Shown here: positions 1 through 10,972 of the stretch, in pieces
How positions within the stretch are numbered: the first letter of the stretch is position 1
How the letters are laid out: each line of letters starts with the position of its first letter
Assembly (NCBI GenBank): GCA_025890175.1
Contig: JANPYM010000013.1
Coordinates: 1,566,777-1,630,776, forward strand
Reading direction: 5' to 3'
Source of the DNA: Ciborinia camelliae
Taxonomy: Eukaryota; Ascomycota; Leotiomycetes; Helotiales; Sclerotiniaceae
Length of the DNA: 64,000 nt
The notes under the pieces: model-generated
The model's input: only the letters and a program-made list of their open reading frames with translations
What the model was told of the DNA's origin: nothing
The model's database searches: none
Program-made: the position numbers and the translations under genes

Positions 1-459
1 AACATCAGCAGACTGTCTCCTTACTCCGAGCGTCAAATCCCCTTCGACTTTGACTCCCGAGATACCCCGGATATGGAAACATCTTGGGACCCAGACTCCT
101 CATACCTCACCCCATACGACCGTCTCCAACTCGAAGACGCATACGGCAATATCCAAACACCGCATTATCCCCGTTGGTATGACCATTGGCCACCCTTCCA
201 ACTCAACTTCCCGGAGAAACTGCGCGGACCAAGTCTCATCTGGCTTCTGAGAGAGGGAATTGAAATGATCAGGATTTTAGAAGTGGAGTTGTTGGAAGGG
301 GATGAAGCATTGCAGCCGTTTCATTTGGTGTTGTGTCTAGGTATTGATCGGAGAGATGGGGGTGAGATGAAGATGGCTAGGAGATTTGGTATGTTTTGTT
401 TGCCCAAGGATGTTTGGGTGAAAGCCCATCCGGTTGTGAGTGAGGTTGTGTTGGGTTAG
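1..459 (+). CDS. C-terminal part of an unrecognised protein (5' end outside window)
   Basis: The frame is open from the first base to a TAG ending at 459, giving 152 visible residues, so the gene starts upstream of the window. The visible part is rich in Pro, Trp, Tyr and acidic residues in its first half (for example a PHYPRWYDHWPPFQ stretch) and has a hydrophobic, domain-like second half (LLREGIEMIRILEVELL). I see no catalytic motif, signal peptide or membrane segment and do not recognise the family. The in-frame ATG at 73 could be mistaken for a start, but the frame stays open upstream of it with similar composition. A 3' terminal exon is the simplest reading. The next gene converges on it from the opposite strand, with about 690 bp between the stops. 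Confidence 0.55.
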   Translation, partial: NISRLSPYSERQIPFDFDSRDTPDMETSWDPDSSYLTPYDRLQLEDAYGNIQTPHYPRWYDHWPPFQLNFPEKLRGPSLIWLLREGIEMIRILEVELLEGDEALQPFHLVLCLGIDRRDGGEMKMARRFGMFCLPKDVWVKAHPVVSEVVLG

Positions 460-1147
460 GAGAGTACATAAGGTCATGGAGTGGGTGTCCGGGGAGTTTG
501 TAATCTCTTAAAGGAGTGCTTTGTATGTAGGAATAGACCCAATGGAAAATGATGTTGGATATTGGATGTTCAGCGCAATGAGACTGCCTGACATTACAAA
601 ATATTATTTTAGAAAAAGGTATGGCTTTATCAGTCCATCCCTCATAATCCAATGCCCAAAAAAGTTCTCATTTTTGCTAAAGGAGAATGTTGAATTCACA
701 TATAATGCAAAAAGTTTGGTTTCCCTATTAAACTGAATACTCCAAGTACGCTTCATGAGGGAATGGACGTCTTATATTCCTTACAAATTATCTAGTAAGT
801 GTTAATTACATGTCACCGAAATAGATATATTTTGATTCGAGCTTTGGAATACAGATATATTTATTATGAAAAAACTTATAAATCATATCGATCTATCCTA
901 CAAAATACAATTCTCCATCAAAATCCAAAGATCAACCAAACATGCCAATGAGTACCTAATATCCATCTGATTTCATCTCATTCAGTATCACAACCCTGGA
1001 TCCCTTTCCTCTAAAGTAAATTATGATATCCGATCTGTGGTAGCGAGTTTGTACTCTGGACACCATTCATCCAAACTCACCATGTGTTGTTGGATGTATC
1101 GTGTGGGTTGATGGAGACCTATTGAGTTTTGTTTTTAGTTTTTGTAT
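460..1147. other. Convergent intergenic region, 3' ends
   Basis: This stretch lies between the stops of two convergent genes. It is AT-rich and presumably holds both 3' UTRs. No coding potential, tRNA or repeat seen. Confidence 0.5.
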
Positions 1148-2211
1148 CTACATTTGCTTTTGAGAGATCGAGAGAAGAGAAGATGAAAGGGATGGGGGGA
1201 ATATACCCAAAGGATGAGGATGATCAATCGTCTCTACCGCAAAAGTCCTCGCGATTTCCATACTAGGTAGATTAATTCCATCCTCAATACCCTCTGCAAT
1301 TTCTCTATCTTGTAAATCTTTGAACCTAAGACCATAATATATTCATTAGACACATCTTCTCAAAGACAATCCAAGGAGGCCAAAACGCACCTAGAATAAA
1401 ACCACTGATCCTCCGCCGGACTTTTATCATCACTATAATTCCACTCCTCCAAGACTCTTAAGATTATACTCCTACTCCTCATACTCAAACCCCCATTGTA
1501 CCCTTTTCCAAACTTCTCCTCGATTGGCGCCCCAATGAGATCATATTCCAGAAAGTCATCCACGCTCCTCGCCGCATTCGCACACAGGATGCTATCGGTC
1601 TGAAACAACAATATATGTTCTGCGGGCGCCAGATCCTCCCACAACCACTTGGTCGTCAGAAATAAAGAGACGGAATCCCAGTTGTAGAACCAGGTGCCCG
1701 GAGGGAGAGAACGCACGACGATACGACCGAAGGCTTGGTGTCGGAGGAGTGCCGCGGACGTAGAGAAGGAACCGAAATTTTCGGCCGAGGTGTAGATTAT
1801 GAGGGGCCAGGTAGGGCCGAGCACGGCGCTGAAGTGGAGGATTAGGGGGATGATGTTGCCGGAGCGGCGGGTTTCGACTATAACGGCTACCTTGTCGCTA
1901 GTCGTTACGTTGACGGCCGGGGTTTGTGTTTTTGATTCGATTGATTTGGATGAGGGTGTTGATAGTATATCGTCATGGGTTAGATGAGTTGAATTATTGA
2001 TTGAAGAGATGACACTCCATGGATTTCCATTATCTCTCGAGTGCGAGATGGCCGTTCGAAAGAAGAAAATAAATATTGTGAGATATATGAATGGGAATAA
2101 GAGTTTTCGAGGTTTTGCCTTGAGAAAACTTTCTTTGGCCGTGCTGATGTCGTAGCTACCCAACATAGCTGTCCCGAAATATGTGAATAGAGATGATGAT
2201 ACAAGTAGCAC
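1148..2211 (-). CDS. DUF5672 family glycosyltransferase-like type II membrane protein
   Basis: Two exons, 2211-1391 and 1325-1148, flank a 65-nt intron (1390-1326; donor GTGCGT, CTAATG branch, TTAG acceptor) and give 332 aa. Without splicing the protein would end abruptly just after EDQWFYSR. Splicing adds a tail containing FKDLQDREIAEGIEDG and a final HPHPLGIF segment, as expected for the family. A hydrophobic stretch at about residues 38-52 (LLFPFIYLTIFIFFF) looks like a signal anchor, followed by a short low-complexity stem. The DUF5672 core starts at VAVIVETRR and includes the FQTDS segment (DxD-like position), the YDLIGAPI segment, YNGGLSMRSR and EDQWFYSR. Members are predicted Golgi/ER glycosyltransferases, but the donor and acceptor here are unknown. 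The true start could be the Met at residue 16 (2166). The O-fucosyltransferase-like gene lies about 1 kb away on the opposite strand. Confidence 0.8.
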
Positions 2212-3175
2212 TTGAGATTTGAAATTTTATTAATTGAGATTGATTTCTCCTCTTCTAGGGATGAGCAGCTGGAAATTCGCCATGCCGCTTTCGGATATTT
2301 CGAGGAAAAGCAAATTCTGAGATATGTGCAACTGAGACACTTTCATGCGAGGCTGGAATATGACAATGATAAGGACAAATATAGAAATGAACTCCTTACT
2401 CTTGTCGGACAATGAGTGAAGGGGATCTCGAGTTTCTCCCCTTCTTCTCTCGAATTCAATTTCTCCCACTTTCCCCTTTTGATGTGTACAATAATTTTGG
2501 AGGCATCACACTCGAACACTTGTCAAGTATGCCACATGCGTGTGTCTTCAGGAGAGAAATCAATCCTTAAGAAGGCCGACTAATTTTTTCCCCGGCTCAA
2601 CTCCCAAAATCTTAAATCTCTTCCAGATTTTATTCCCTCTCTTCCCTGCACATCAAGCATAGCAGATATGGAATTTTCAGGCTTCTCTTCGTATAGGTAT
2701 ATTCGTATAGGTATATATTTATTTTAAAGAATATATCTTTCTTGTCCGGTTTTATTCTAGTTGATGTTGCTGTTTCGAAATCATTTGTTGCTTTCGTCGA
2801 TTCCGCAGTTTATCTTTAAGAATTTTTTCCGAAAACGGACAAGTGGTGCCATGGGTAATCTTCCAGCAAGACCGGAAAACTTCGCATCTGTAACATGTAT
2901 TCCACCACTATTTGCATTCAATTTTTTTTTTAGCTTTTCTCCCTCTAATCGGTATCTTCGACTTCGACGGTTTTGTCGAGTCCGCAAATCACAATGACTT
3001 CGTTTCCGAAAACAGACCATTGTATGCCTCTCCAGCAAACGCTGGAAGGTTTTGCATCATGTTTTATATTCCAGCAGTATCTACATTGATTTCTTCTCCA
3101 TTTTTCTTGAATAGATGTCCTTTCTTTCAATACACGTATTTATCTCGAACTTGACACTATTTCTGGGTCCGGAAA
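2212..3175. other. Divergent promoter region with a degenerate direct repeat
   Basis: Shared upstream region of the two divergent glycosyltransferase-like genes. It has no credible gene. It contains an imperfect direct duplication (separate entry), pyrimidine-rich tracts and an AT-rich stretch near 2690-2740. Confidence 0.5.
2791..3085 (+). repeat. Imperfect tandem direct repeat, two units of about 115 bp
   Basis: Two diverged copies occur at about 2791-2910 and 2970-3085. They share colinear islands in the same order: GTCGA(T/G)TCCGCA, TTCCGAAAAC.GAC, TCCAGCAA....GGAA, TTTGCATC-like and TATTCCA. The offset drifts from 179 to 168 bp between islands, so small indels have accumulated. The second copy ends about 90 bp before the start codon of the downstream gene, so both copies lie in its promoter or 5' UTR. 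Confidence 0.6.
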
Positions 3176-4894
3176 ATGATAACAAGATATCATAGATTCG
3201 TTATTGCATTGTTGTTGTTTGTTGGGGTGTTGTATTATACGTATTATATACCCAGGAAGTTCAGTTTAGACAGGACGGAGGGGAAGGGGAATGGGAATGG
3301 AAATGAGAGAGATAAATGGATGTCCTCGCCATCTATTTCTGGTGGTGGAGATAAGGGCGGTGTTGGAAGAGTGGGTGGGGGTGGAAATAAGGGACCGGAG
3401 GGGAGTAGATTAGGAAAATTAGAGGAGATGGGAACGGAGAAAGGAATGAGTGTACCTGGGGATGCGAGTCCGCATGATCAGATGGTGTGGATGAAGATGG
3501 AGGAGGAGAAAAGATTAAGGAAGGAGGAGGAGGAGGCGGAAAAATTACAAAGGGAAAAAGAGGAGGAGGAGGAAAAGGCAAAAGAAGAGGAAAATGAAAA
3601 TGAAGCAGATGAAGATGAAGATACAAAGGAAAGTGCCGACGAGGAGGAAGAAGAGAATGAAGATGAGGGGGGGGATAATGAAGAAGAGGAAAATGATATA
3701 GAGACAGAATTGGGAGAGGTAGATGGACCCCCCTCCCTCCAATCTTTCTGCGAAAGTATCACTTTCCAACCCGGACTCTATCTCCAATGCCATTCCTGGG
3801 TCGGTCCCAATTCTACTTCCATATCTGGTGGTCTAAACAACGCTCGTAACCGCATCCAAACCTGTCTCCGCCTAGCCCTCGATCTCGGTTCCGGCATCAT
3901 CATCCCCACAATCCAAACACAACGCCACGCCGAAGCACCCAGTACATATAGCGATGAAGCCGTGTGCGCAGACGTATATTTCGATATTGATTTTCTTCTC
4001 CAAGAAATGGGTTCTGCATGTCCTGGCCTAGAAATGCGACGATGCGGGGATGTGTCTGGGATAGACCAGGAAAGAATCACACAAATGGAACGTAGAGATT
4101 ATCACGATGACAATTACCATATTGGCAAGTTTAAATCTACCGTAACCGAGCATTTGGAATCTCTTTCCCTCTCTTCTTTTTCGGCCGAGAATCCCCTCGT
4201 GGTTGGCTTTGGTGATACGATGAACTCATTCAATTATACGTATGACTCCGATCAAGCACTGCAGAAACAACTCTTCCGCACACTAAAATACAATCGGAAG
4301 CTTCTCGATCTTGGATCACAGCTTCTCGATACACCCGAGTTACGCGATGGGTATATCGGCATACATTTCCGTGGCGAAAGCGACTGGCCTCCAATTTTCG
4401 GTTCGCGAGAAGAACAAATGGATTTCTTCGCGCCGGAAATCGAGCTTGCATCCGCTGATCAAGGGGCTGCTGAGGGTATCAAGACCATATATATAAGCTG
4501 TGGCGACGAAACAGCGATTGAGAAGTTCCGCGAGCCACTTTCCGCACTGGGGTATCAGGTCTATGATAAATGGGCCTTGGTATCCTCCCTTCCCGACCTA
4601 TCTTCGCAATTGAAAGAAATGGAATTCGACACCATGGCTATTATTGACTACGCGGTGTTGGTAGAAGCGAAGTTTTTTCTAGGGGTATGGATGTCGACCT
4701 TTTCGCAGACGATTTCATATGCGCGAACGGCGGAGGATGAAGATGATTTTTGGGAGACGTATATTACGCCCGGAAGTAGGCGGGACGGATTGGCGAGGGT
4801 GTGGGATAATGTTCCTGCTTTGAAAGGAGACGAGACAACCAAGTTATTAGTCGTTAATACAGGCGACATCAGCAATATGGATTCTTATCCCTGA
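3176..4894 (+). CDS. O-fucosyltransferase-like type II membrane protein with acidic stalk
   Basis: Single exon, 572 aa. An N-terminal signal anchor (about residues 8-26) is followed by a Gly-rich stem and an acidic, Glu-rich low-complexity stretch (about residues 105-185), probably coiled or extended. The catalytic-like domain covers roughly residues 185-560. GGLNNARNRIQTCLRLAL resembles the start of the GDP-fucose O-fucosyltransferase fold, HFRGESDWP resembles the conserved H-x-R-x-E-x-D-W motif, and KFFLGVWMSTFSQTISYAR resembles the C-terminal Ser/Arg motif. Such enzymes transfer fucose from GDP-fucose in the ER or Golgi lumen. Donor specificity here is inferred from motif similarity only, and another GT-B activity is possible. 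The stalk would place the catalytic domain away from the membrane. Confidence 0.7.
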   Translation: MITRYHRFVIALLLFVGVLYYTYYIPRKFSLDRTEGKGNGNGNERDKWMSSPSISGGGDKGGVGRVGGGGNKGPEGSRLGKLEEMGTEKGMSVPGDASPHDQMVWMKMEEEKRLRKEEEEAEKLQREKEEEEEKAKEEENENEADEDEDTKESADEEEEENEDEGGDNEEEENDIETELGEVDGPPSLQSFCESITFQPGLYLQCHSWVGPNSTSISGGLNNARNRIQTCLRLALDLGSGIIIPTIQTQRHAEAPSTYSDEAVCADVYFDIDFLLQEMGSACPGLEMRRCGDVSGIDQERITQMERRDYHDDNYHIGKFKSTVTEHLESLSLSSFSAENPLVVGFGDTMNSFNYTYDSDQALQKQLFRTLKYNRKLLDLGSQLLDTPELRDGYIGIHFRGESDWPPIFGSREEQMDFFAPEIELASADQGAAEGIKTIYISCGDETAIEKFREPLSALGYQVYDKWALVSSLPDLSSQLKEMEFDTMAIIDYAVLVEAKFFLGVWMSTFSQTISYARTAEDEDDFWETYITPGSRRDGLARVWDNVPALKGDETTKLLVVNTGDISNMDSYP

Positions 4895-5580
4895 TAGCTG
4901 AGACTGTAGACTTTGGTTTGGGGTTTGAGACGCAGATAGCTGAGCATGTTTTCGCGTAATATGAGAGTTAGCCAATTTGTTCAATGGGCTCTCAGGGGCA
5001 TGATGAATTTTGCATGATGTAAAACTATATACAAACCCCTCCCTTCCCAATTTTTCACGAGGGGCGGATCTCCTGATCCGGGCATTGGAGCCAATATATG
5101 TAGAACACATCAAGCGAGAAAATAGGATACCGCAAGAAATAAATTTGACATTATACTATCATATCATGGGTAGCTATCTACACTTTCTCCGTTCCCCAAT
5201 GTACACAATGTCTTCCACATACGTCATATATAAATACTTCAGATATACTTCGACATATTCCGGTCAAGTGCCTGGATCTTAATGTCGGGAACGCCGGCTC
5301 TGGCAATGGATTGAAGCCTGTGCCATCGGAATATTAAACATGATATATTTTTTGTGCTCCGAAATTCACATTCATAGTGAAATGTGCTGCAAAAGGTAAC
5401 CGGGCAGGGAGAAATCGTTGTTGCAGCTCCTTGGCTCCTTTCTTCCTGCATCAGACCTTGCCCGTGGACTTTGGAAGGGACAACGTGATTATCATCACTG
5501 ATGGCCTAGTCAAAGGCATCAGTAATCACTTTATTGTCTATAGTCCCACTGGAAAGTGATCCACTCATCCATCAACAACT
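4895..5580. other. Convergent intergenic region
   Basis: Stretch between two convergent stops, presumably 3' UTRs. The short ORFs are not conserved-looking and nothing else is seen. Confidence 0.45.
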
Positions 5581-6931
5581 TCAGAGAGCTTTTTTACTCC
5601 TAAACTTTTTCTGTATATCTTCCTCTGTAAATTTTCGGGTCTTCGTCCTCAACATATCCGCCAGCTCCTTATTGCTCTTCCCAATATTTTCTCCTGTCGG
5701 AACGAGGCATCCGGCAAGATATGCATAGTCCTTCTGCATGAGTTTAATGAACAACATGATGTAATCGATATTTTGGAACACTAGAGCTTTGCCAGAATCG
5801 TAGTTATGTTTCCCTTTGAGGTAACTAAGTGGCTGGTCGCGCCAATGTCGAAGTGGGTTGAGATGATGGGCCGTATGCCAACCGTCGTTGAAACAATTTC
5901 GATTGCTCTAGGAGTACCGAGATAGATTAGATGAAGGTCCACAAGTGCCATGGATTTAGAGAATGGTTCCTTACCGCCACATCAATCAGAACAATGGAAG
6001 ATCTATAGTCCGAATCGGGATCAATCTCATCAACCAATGCATGCTGACCCCAATTCCCTGCCATCAATCCAATTCGCATTTGCAAGAATGGTATCAACAA
6101 CACGAAGAGGGTTGGCCAGAAGTTCAGCCTAGCCATCACGTACATACCCACATAAGAGCCAACCTCCCAGAAAAGTACTTCGCATGCCAGTTTGGTCTTC
6201 TTGGTACGGAAAAAGTACAACGGGAGCTCTAGCCAGACGAAGAACATAAAACGGCCCCAATACTTTAAGAAATCAATTATATCATCCCGTTGATACCGGA
6301 GAGTCGAAGAAAGATCATCCGGCCCATTACCCTCAACATGATGGCATTTAATATGGTGATAGTAGTATGAATGTAAAGTATGGCCCATAAGTGGTTCGAG
6401 AAGGTATGGAAAGGTTTTGTCGAGCCATGCATAGTTCTTAACTAAAACTCCGTTATTATGAATATGATTGTGAAGCATGAGCGTGAACGGTCCACAGTAA
6501 AGAGTCTGCATGATCCAATGGCAAAATCCGTGTATCAATGAGAATCGGTTGTATAAAATTATAGCGCTTGGGACCGACGTGGCGAGGTAAAGGATGATAT
6601 GTGTGAGGAAGACAACGTCCGTTGGCCGACGGACCACTCCTTTCCCCCATTGTATATATGGCTGAAGTATATATTTGTATAAAGGTGCGGGGAGGCGTTG
6701 AAGATCTTCTTGATCCCAACTTGTAAATACTGTAGGTTCGAATTTCTCGTTGTTCTCATCGTTAAGTGCTTCTAGAATCGAAATTTGTTCGTCAATTTGA
6801 GTTTGGCTTTCTTGACTCATAGTATGGTCCGAGGAATTGGCTTTGTTCTTTTTTCGTACATCATTTAGTAACAACTCGAGTACTCTTCGATCGGGTTGGG
6901 TTAAGTTGGGATTCATGGCTTGCAGATCCAT
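5581..6931 (-). CDS. Fatty acid desaturase-like membrane protein
   Basis: Two exons, 6931-5975 and 5907-5581, are separated by a 67-nt intron (5974-5908, GTAAGG...CCTAG) and give 427 aa. Splicing joins LIDVA to SNRNCFNDGWHTAHHLNPLRHW, which supplies the third histidine box. The three boxes are HNHIHN (about residue 165), HHIKCHH (about residue 203) and HTAHH (exon 2), the di-iron ligand pattern of membrane desaturases and hydroxylases. Four or more hydrophobic segments surround them. The N-terminal ~110 residues are polar and contain no cytochrome b5 motif (no HPGG). The C-terminus is basic. Substrate is unknown, and a sphingolipid, acyl-lipid or alkane-type hydroxylase role is equally possible. 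The gene is monocistronic, with its start in a 1.2-kb intergenic region. Confidence 0.78.
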
Positions 6932-8160
6932 GATTATAGAGAGAATTGGTTGTTAACCAAAAATATTTGATGTCGTAGAAGACATGAATAGGTAAAGGAG
7001 ATTTGTATTAAATCGAATCTCTCTGGGACCATAATTTTGAGATTGACCAGCAGATTGACCTACCTATCAATCTAGTAGTATCGTGAATCCCGTAACTGCC
7101 CCCCTTATTAAATCGATCAAGACCCACTGTGAGAGGATCAGGGTCTAATAAACCGTGTGATGTTTTCACCTACCACGCGTTTCTATTATTGCTTCATCTA
7201 GACTGGAAGCCCCTTTATATGCGTACTACACGTGCATTCGATATTATTTTCGCAGAGTTTATGACCGAAAACGGACGAGAAAGGATTCTAGGTGTAAACC
7301 TGTTAAATCATCATAACATCCCTCTAGGCCCTCTAGGGTTTGGAAGCTGTCATCCTTCAGAAAAGGGCTGTTTGCAGGTGTTATTGCATTGAATGCTATT
7401 GGGTGTCATTCATTCATTCCATCATGTCGGTAGCTGATACTGTACAGTCAGAATCATCACAAGAAATGCAGTTTAACCACCGAATACCAAAGTGAAAACC
7501 CGCGGTGAGAACTCTGCATGACTGCGTCAGAGGAGAATTGATTGAAGAAGTGGATTTCATTCCAAAACTTGGGCGTTAGTTGGTTCTCAATACTGGCGGA
7601 GAAATCATAAATGGTTGAAAATAATGGATACTTTTGAAAGGCTTCGACGCGGTCAGAGCTTAGTAAGGCGGCGCCCTTATAATATGCGGGACCTTCCGAA
7701 ACCACCAAAATCGTGTGTACGCTGTACAGTTACCTAGGGTAGCTAGTTTATCCGCAGGTCTAGCGGGGCAATTGAAGGCTAGCTGACGGAAGCTAGAAAT
7801 CCGATTGAAGCTTTTTGTATTTGTATAAAAGAGCAATAATTACTAGAATCTCTAATATAGAATGATGACACAAGTTGTACCAACAAACGAGCCAGCAGGG
7901 CCCTTATGATCGGTTGGCCGAAAAAATCATACCTAATATTCATCTTCGTACTACCTGTTTTACCAGCTTTCCCGGGCAAACCTATATGCATGCAATTGTG
8001 TATCCAATGACAATGGCTGCTGTTTGCTCAGCCCGCTCCATCACATCTATCAGTACATCTCTTAATCCACAGAATAGCAATGTCTAATCATCAATAATCC
8101 TCACGTATGGTAGCAATACCTCCTAATCATTTTCCCGTAGTCATTTTCTTCGTCTGTCGC
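6932..8160. other. Intergenic region between the desaturase-like gene and fumarase
   Basis: Contains the desaturase-like gene's promoter and the fumarase 3' UTR. The small ORFs at 7129-7392 and 7457-7708 lack family features and are not called. Confidence 0.45.
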
Positions 8161-9925
8161 TTATTTCTTATACTCCTCTGGGCCAACCATCAACTCCGGT
8201 CTAACCAGCTTATCAAAGTCCTCTTCACTCAAAGCCTTCAACTCCATAGCCGATTCCTTCAAGGTCAATCCCTTCTTGTGTGCGTTCTTGGCTACCTTGG
8301 AAGCCATATCATAACCGATCTTTGGGTTCAGGCAGGTGACTAGCATGAGACTGTTGAGAGCTTTTGTCAATACTTGATATCTTCATGCTTGAGAGGAGGA
8401 AAGAAATTGGGACAATAAGTAGACCGGTATACGCACGATTCTTTCAAGATACTTTGGATCTTCTCCTCATTGGCCTGTAGCCCAACCACCAAATTCTTCT
8501 CAAAGCTTCTCATTCCATCACTCAAGATTCGAATACTATGCAATAAATTTCTAATAACCAATGGTTTGAAAACGTTTAACTCAAACTGTCCGTTCATACC
8601 ACCAATAGTTGTAGCAGTGCCGTTTCCAATGACCTGGGCACATACCATGGTAATAGCTTCGCATTGGGTTGGGTTCACTTTACCCGGCATGATGGAACTT
8701 CCAGGCTCATTTTCAGGGAGGGCGAGTTCTCCGAGACCGCATCGAGGACCGGATCCAAGGTATCGGATGTCTTGGGCGATCTTGAAGAGAGACGATGCAA
8801 GGGTGGTGAGGGAGCCAGAAGCTTGAACAATAGCATCGTGGGCGGCAAGAGCCTCGAATTTGTTAGGTGCGGTGGTGAATTGTGTTCCGGTCATCTTGGT
8901 AACCTCCACTGCGATAGCCTCTGCAAATCCCTTGAAAGTATTGATACCAGTACCTACAGCAGTTCCTCCTTGTGCTAAGAGTCGAAGGTGGGGAAGAGAT
9001 GATTCGACCCGCTCGATACCATAGTCAAGTTGTGCGACATATCCGGAGAACTCCTGGGCGAGAGTAAGAGGTGTTGCGTCTTGCAAATGTGTTCGCCCAA
9101 TCTTGATGATATTCTTTGCCTCAAACTCATCCACTTTAGCTTGAAGAGCATTTCGCAATGACTTGGTTGCAGGCAGCAGCTCGTTTTCGATTTCGAGGAC
9201 TGCAGCGATATGCATAACAGTAGGGAAGGTATCGTTCGAAGAAGCTGACATGTTGACATGATCGTTGGGGTGAACTGGTTTCTTGCTTCCCATTGTTCCA
9301 CCCAAGATTTCAATAGCCCGATTCGAGATAACTTCATTAGCATTCATATTCGACTGAGTACCAGAACCGGTTTGCCAAACGACGAGAGGGAAATGTTCAA
9401 TCAACTTAAGATCTGCGACTTCCTTGGCGGCTTCTTGGATAGCTTTTCCTAGCTTTGGATCTGTCGATATTTCGTCAGCCAATTTCCTACCGTCTATCTC
9501 TTCTTTCATGTGGGCATACCCAGTCCAAATTGCATGTTGACAGTTGCAGCAGCTCCCTTCAAGATGCCAAAGGCCTTAATAATTGGGGGAGGCATGCGAT
9601 CTTGAGGCTGGTTTATCTTAAAATTCTCCAACGAACGCTCAGTCTGAGCTCCCCAGTATTTGTCCGAAGGAACCTCTACATTTCCAAAAGCATCGGACTC
9701 GGTTCTTGTTTCTGCCATATTGTATGCGGTTGCGTGGAAATTTCTTTGCAGACGAGGAAATGAAGACTGGAAGCTTTTAGCCTTATGTGTCGAGGAAATA
9801 CTGTTGCGGACCCGAGTCGCAGATTTGGTTGTGATGTTGATGGCATTCGCGGGGGAGGTGGAGGTAGTGAATGTACGAGCTATTGCCCGAGGCAACGGAG
9901 CTCGTAATGTGGATGTCCGAAGCAT
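8161..9925 (-). CDS. FUM1: Fumarate hydratase (class II fumarase), mitochondrial, probably dual-targeted
   Basis: Three exons: 9925-9520, 9460-8437 and 8350-8161. Introns are 59 nt and 86 nt, and the sum is exactly 540 codons (539 aa). It catalyses reversible hydration of fumarate to L-malate in the TCA cycle. The first ~65 residues are rich in Arg, Ser and Thr with few acids, a typical matrix presequence. The body begins at about residue 70 ([12 protein letters not shown]). Family landmarks are [14 protein letters not shown], the TH motif in [16 protein letters not shown], and the superfamily signature [15 protein letters not shown]. The splice into exon 3 recreates [16 protein letters not shown], the expected family sequence. 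An internal Met at residue 70 (9718) sits exactly at the start of the mature protein and could give a cytosolic isoform. Length fits the family. Confidence 0.96.
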
Positions 9926-10972
9926 TGTTAATAGGAATCTAGTCTCAAAATACTACAAGATTGTTACAAAATCGTCAAGTTTTGATCAATTCCAATTGCA
10001 GTCTTAAGAACACTGGTGCTGAAATCAATTGCAGCTAAGAATTGCTTAGAGGTACTAGTGGGTATGGCAGGTCGAAAAAAATTGTGGATTCCAAAACTTT
10101 CATGGGCCGCCATGGATTGTCTTTGCGAAAATTATCGTCATCGGGTCATTCCGGTGATTCCGCTGTGAATACCACGGTACGCGCAAGGATTCTTACAAAA
10201 TTACGATATGGGGCCCCGTCTCTTCTCGAGCTCTTTTTTTATTGGACCTTGTGATCTCTATCAACATATCAAGAAAATTCCCCTCGAAGCTTGAAGGCGC
10301 TAAGCCCAAAGAGTGCGTATTTCGCTAGCCCTGGAGATTCGCCAAGAAATTAGCTTATTAGTCCATAGTCCATTGATGGTCTCAGGTAAATTCAACCCCT
10401 TTAAAAGACCTCCTCTCTTAACGAGATTTGCTTCATCACCAGCTTCGAGTATTCTTATTCATAATGACAAGATCACCAAATTCACAGTGGAATATTAATT
10501 GTAGCATTTAACCACAAATTAACTGCCACAATACTAAGTCAACCAACAATAACATTAGAATCAGCAATTCGATACAAAGAAATTCGGATTTCCTAACAAT
10601 ACTGAGCGTGGTCGGGGCAGGTGAACTTCATGATGGGAAGAGATATGGTTGATCGGAATATATTGATATTTGATTCTATTATATATAAGACTTTCAACTT
10701 ATCAGCTTCTTTCTTCATTGAAAAGCTAATGATAAGTGGTCTACCCCGACCATTCACGGGTATCATCCTGTACAGAATTTCCCTATACCCAAGCATACCC
10801 AAAGCGCCCTTCACCTTGCCCCCTTTTATGGTTTCTTTATACAATATTCTGGTACATAAATACACCCAATGTCCGTTGCGCCAATGCTAAACCACTACCA
10901 CCAGATGGGCTAATAACGCCTTGAAGACCTAGATTTAAAACTCCGTTCCCAGCCGTAAATGTCATTCATGCA
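9926..10972. other. Intergenic region between fumarase and ADA1
   Basis: Upstream region of fumarase and 3' flank of ADA1. It is AT-rich with scattered short ORFs. No gene or RNA recognised. Confidence 0.45.

Noticed and set aside
3333..3793. Minus-strand Ser/Pro/Leu-rich ORFs
   Set aside because: Shadows of the GAG/GAA-rich acidic stalk on the opposite strand.
7129..7392. Plus-strand ORF of 87 aa upstream of fumarase 3' side
   Set aside because: No family features, no intron signals; contains only a short CCGAAAACGGAC block shared with the repeat near 2830.
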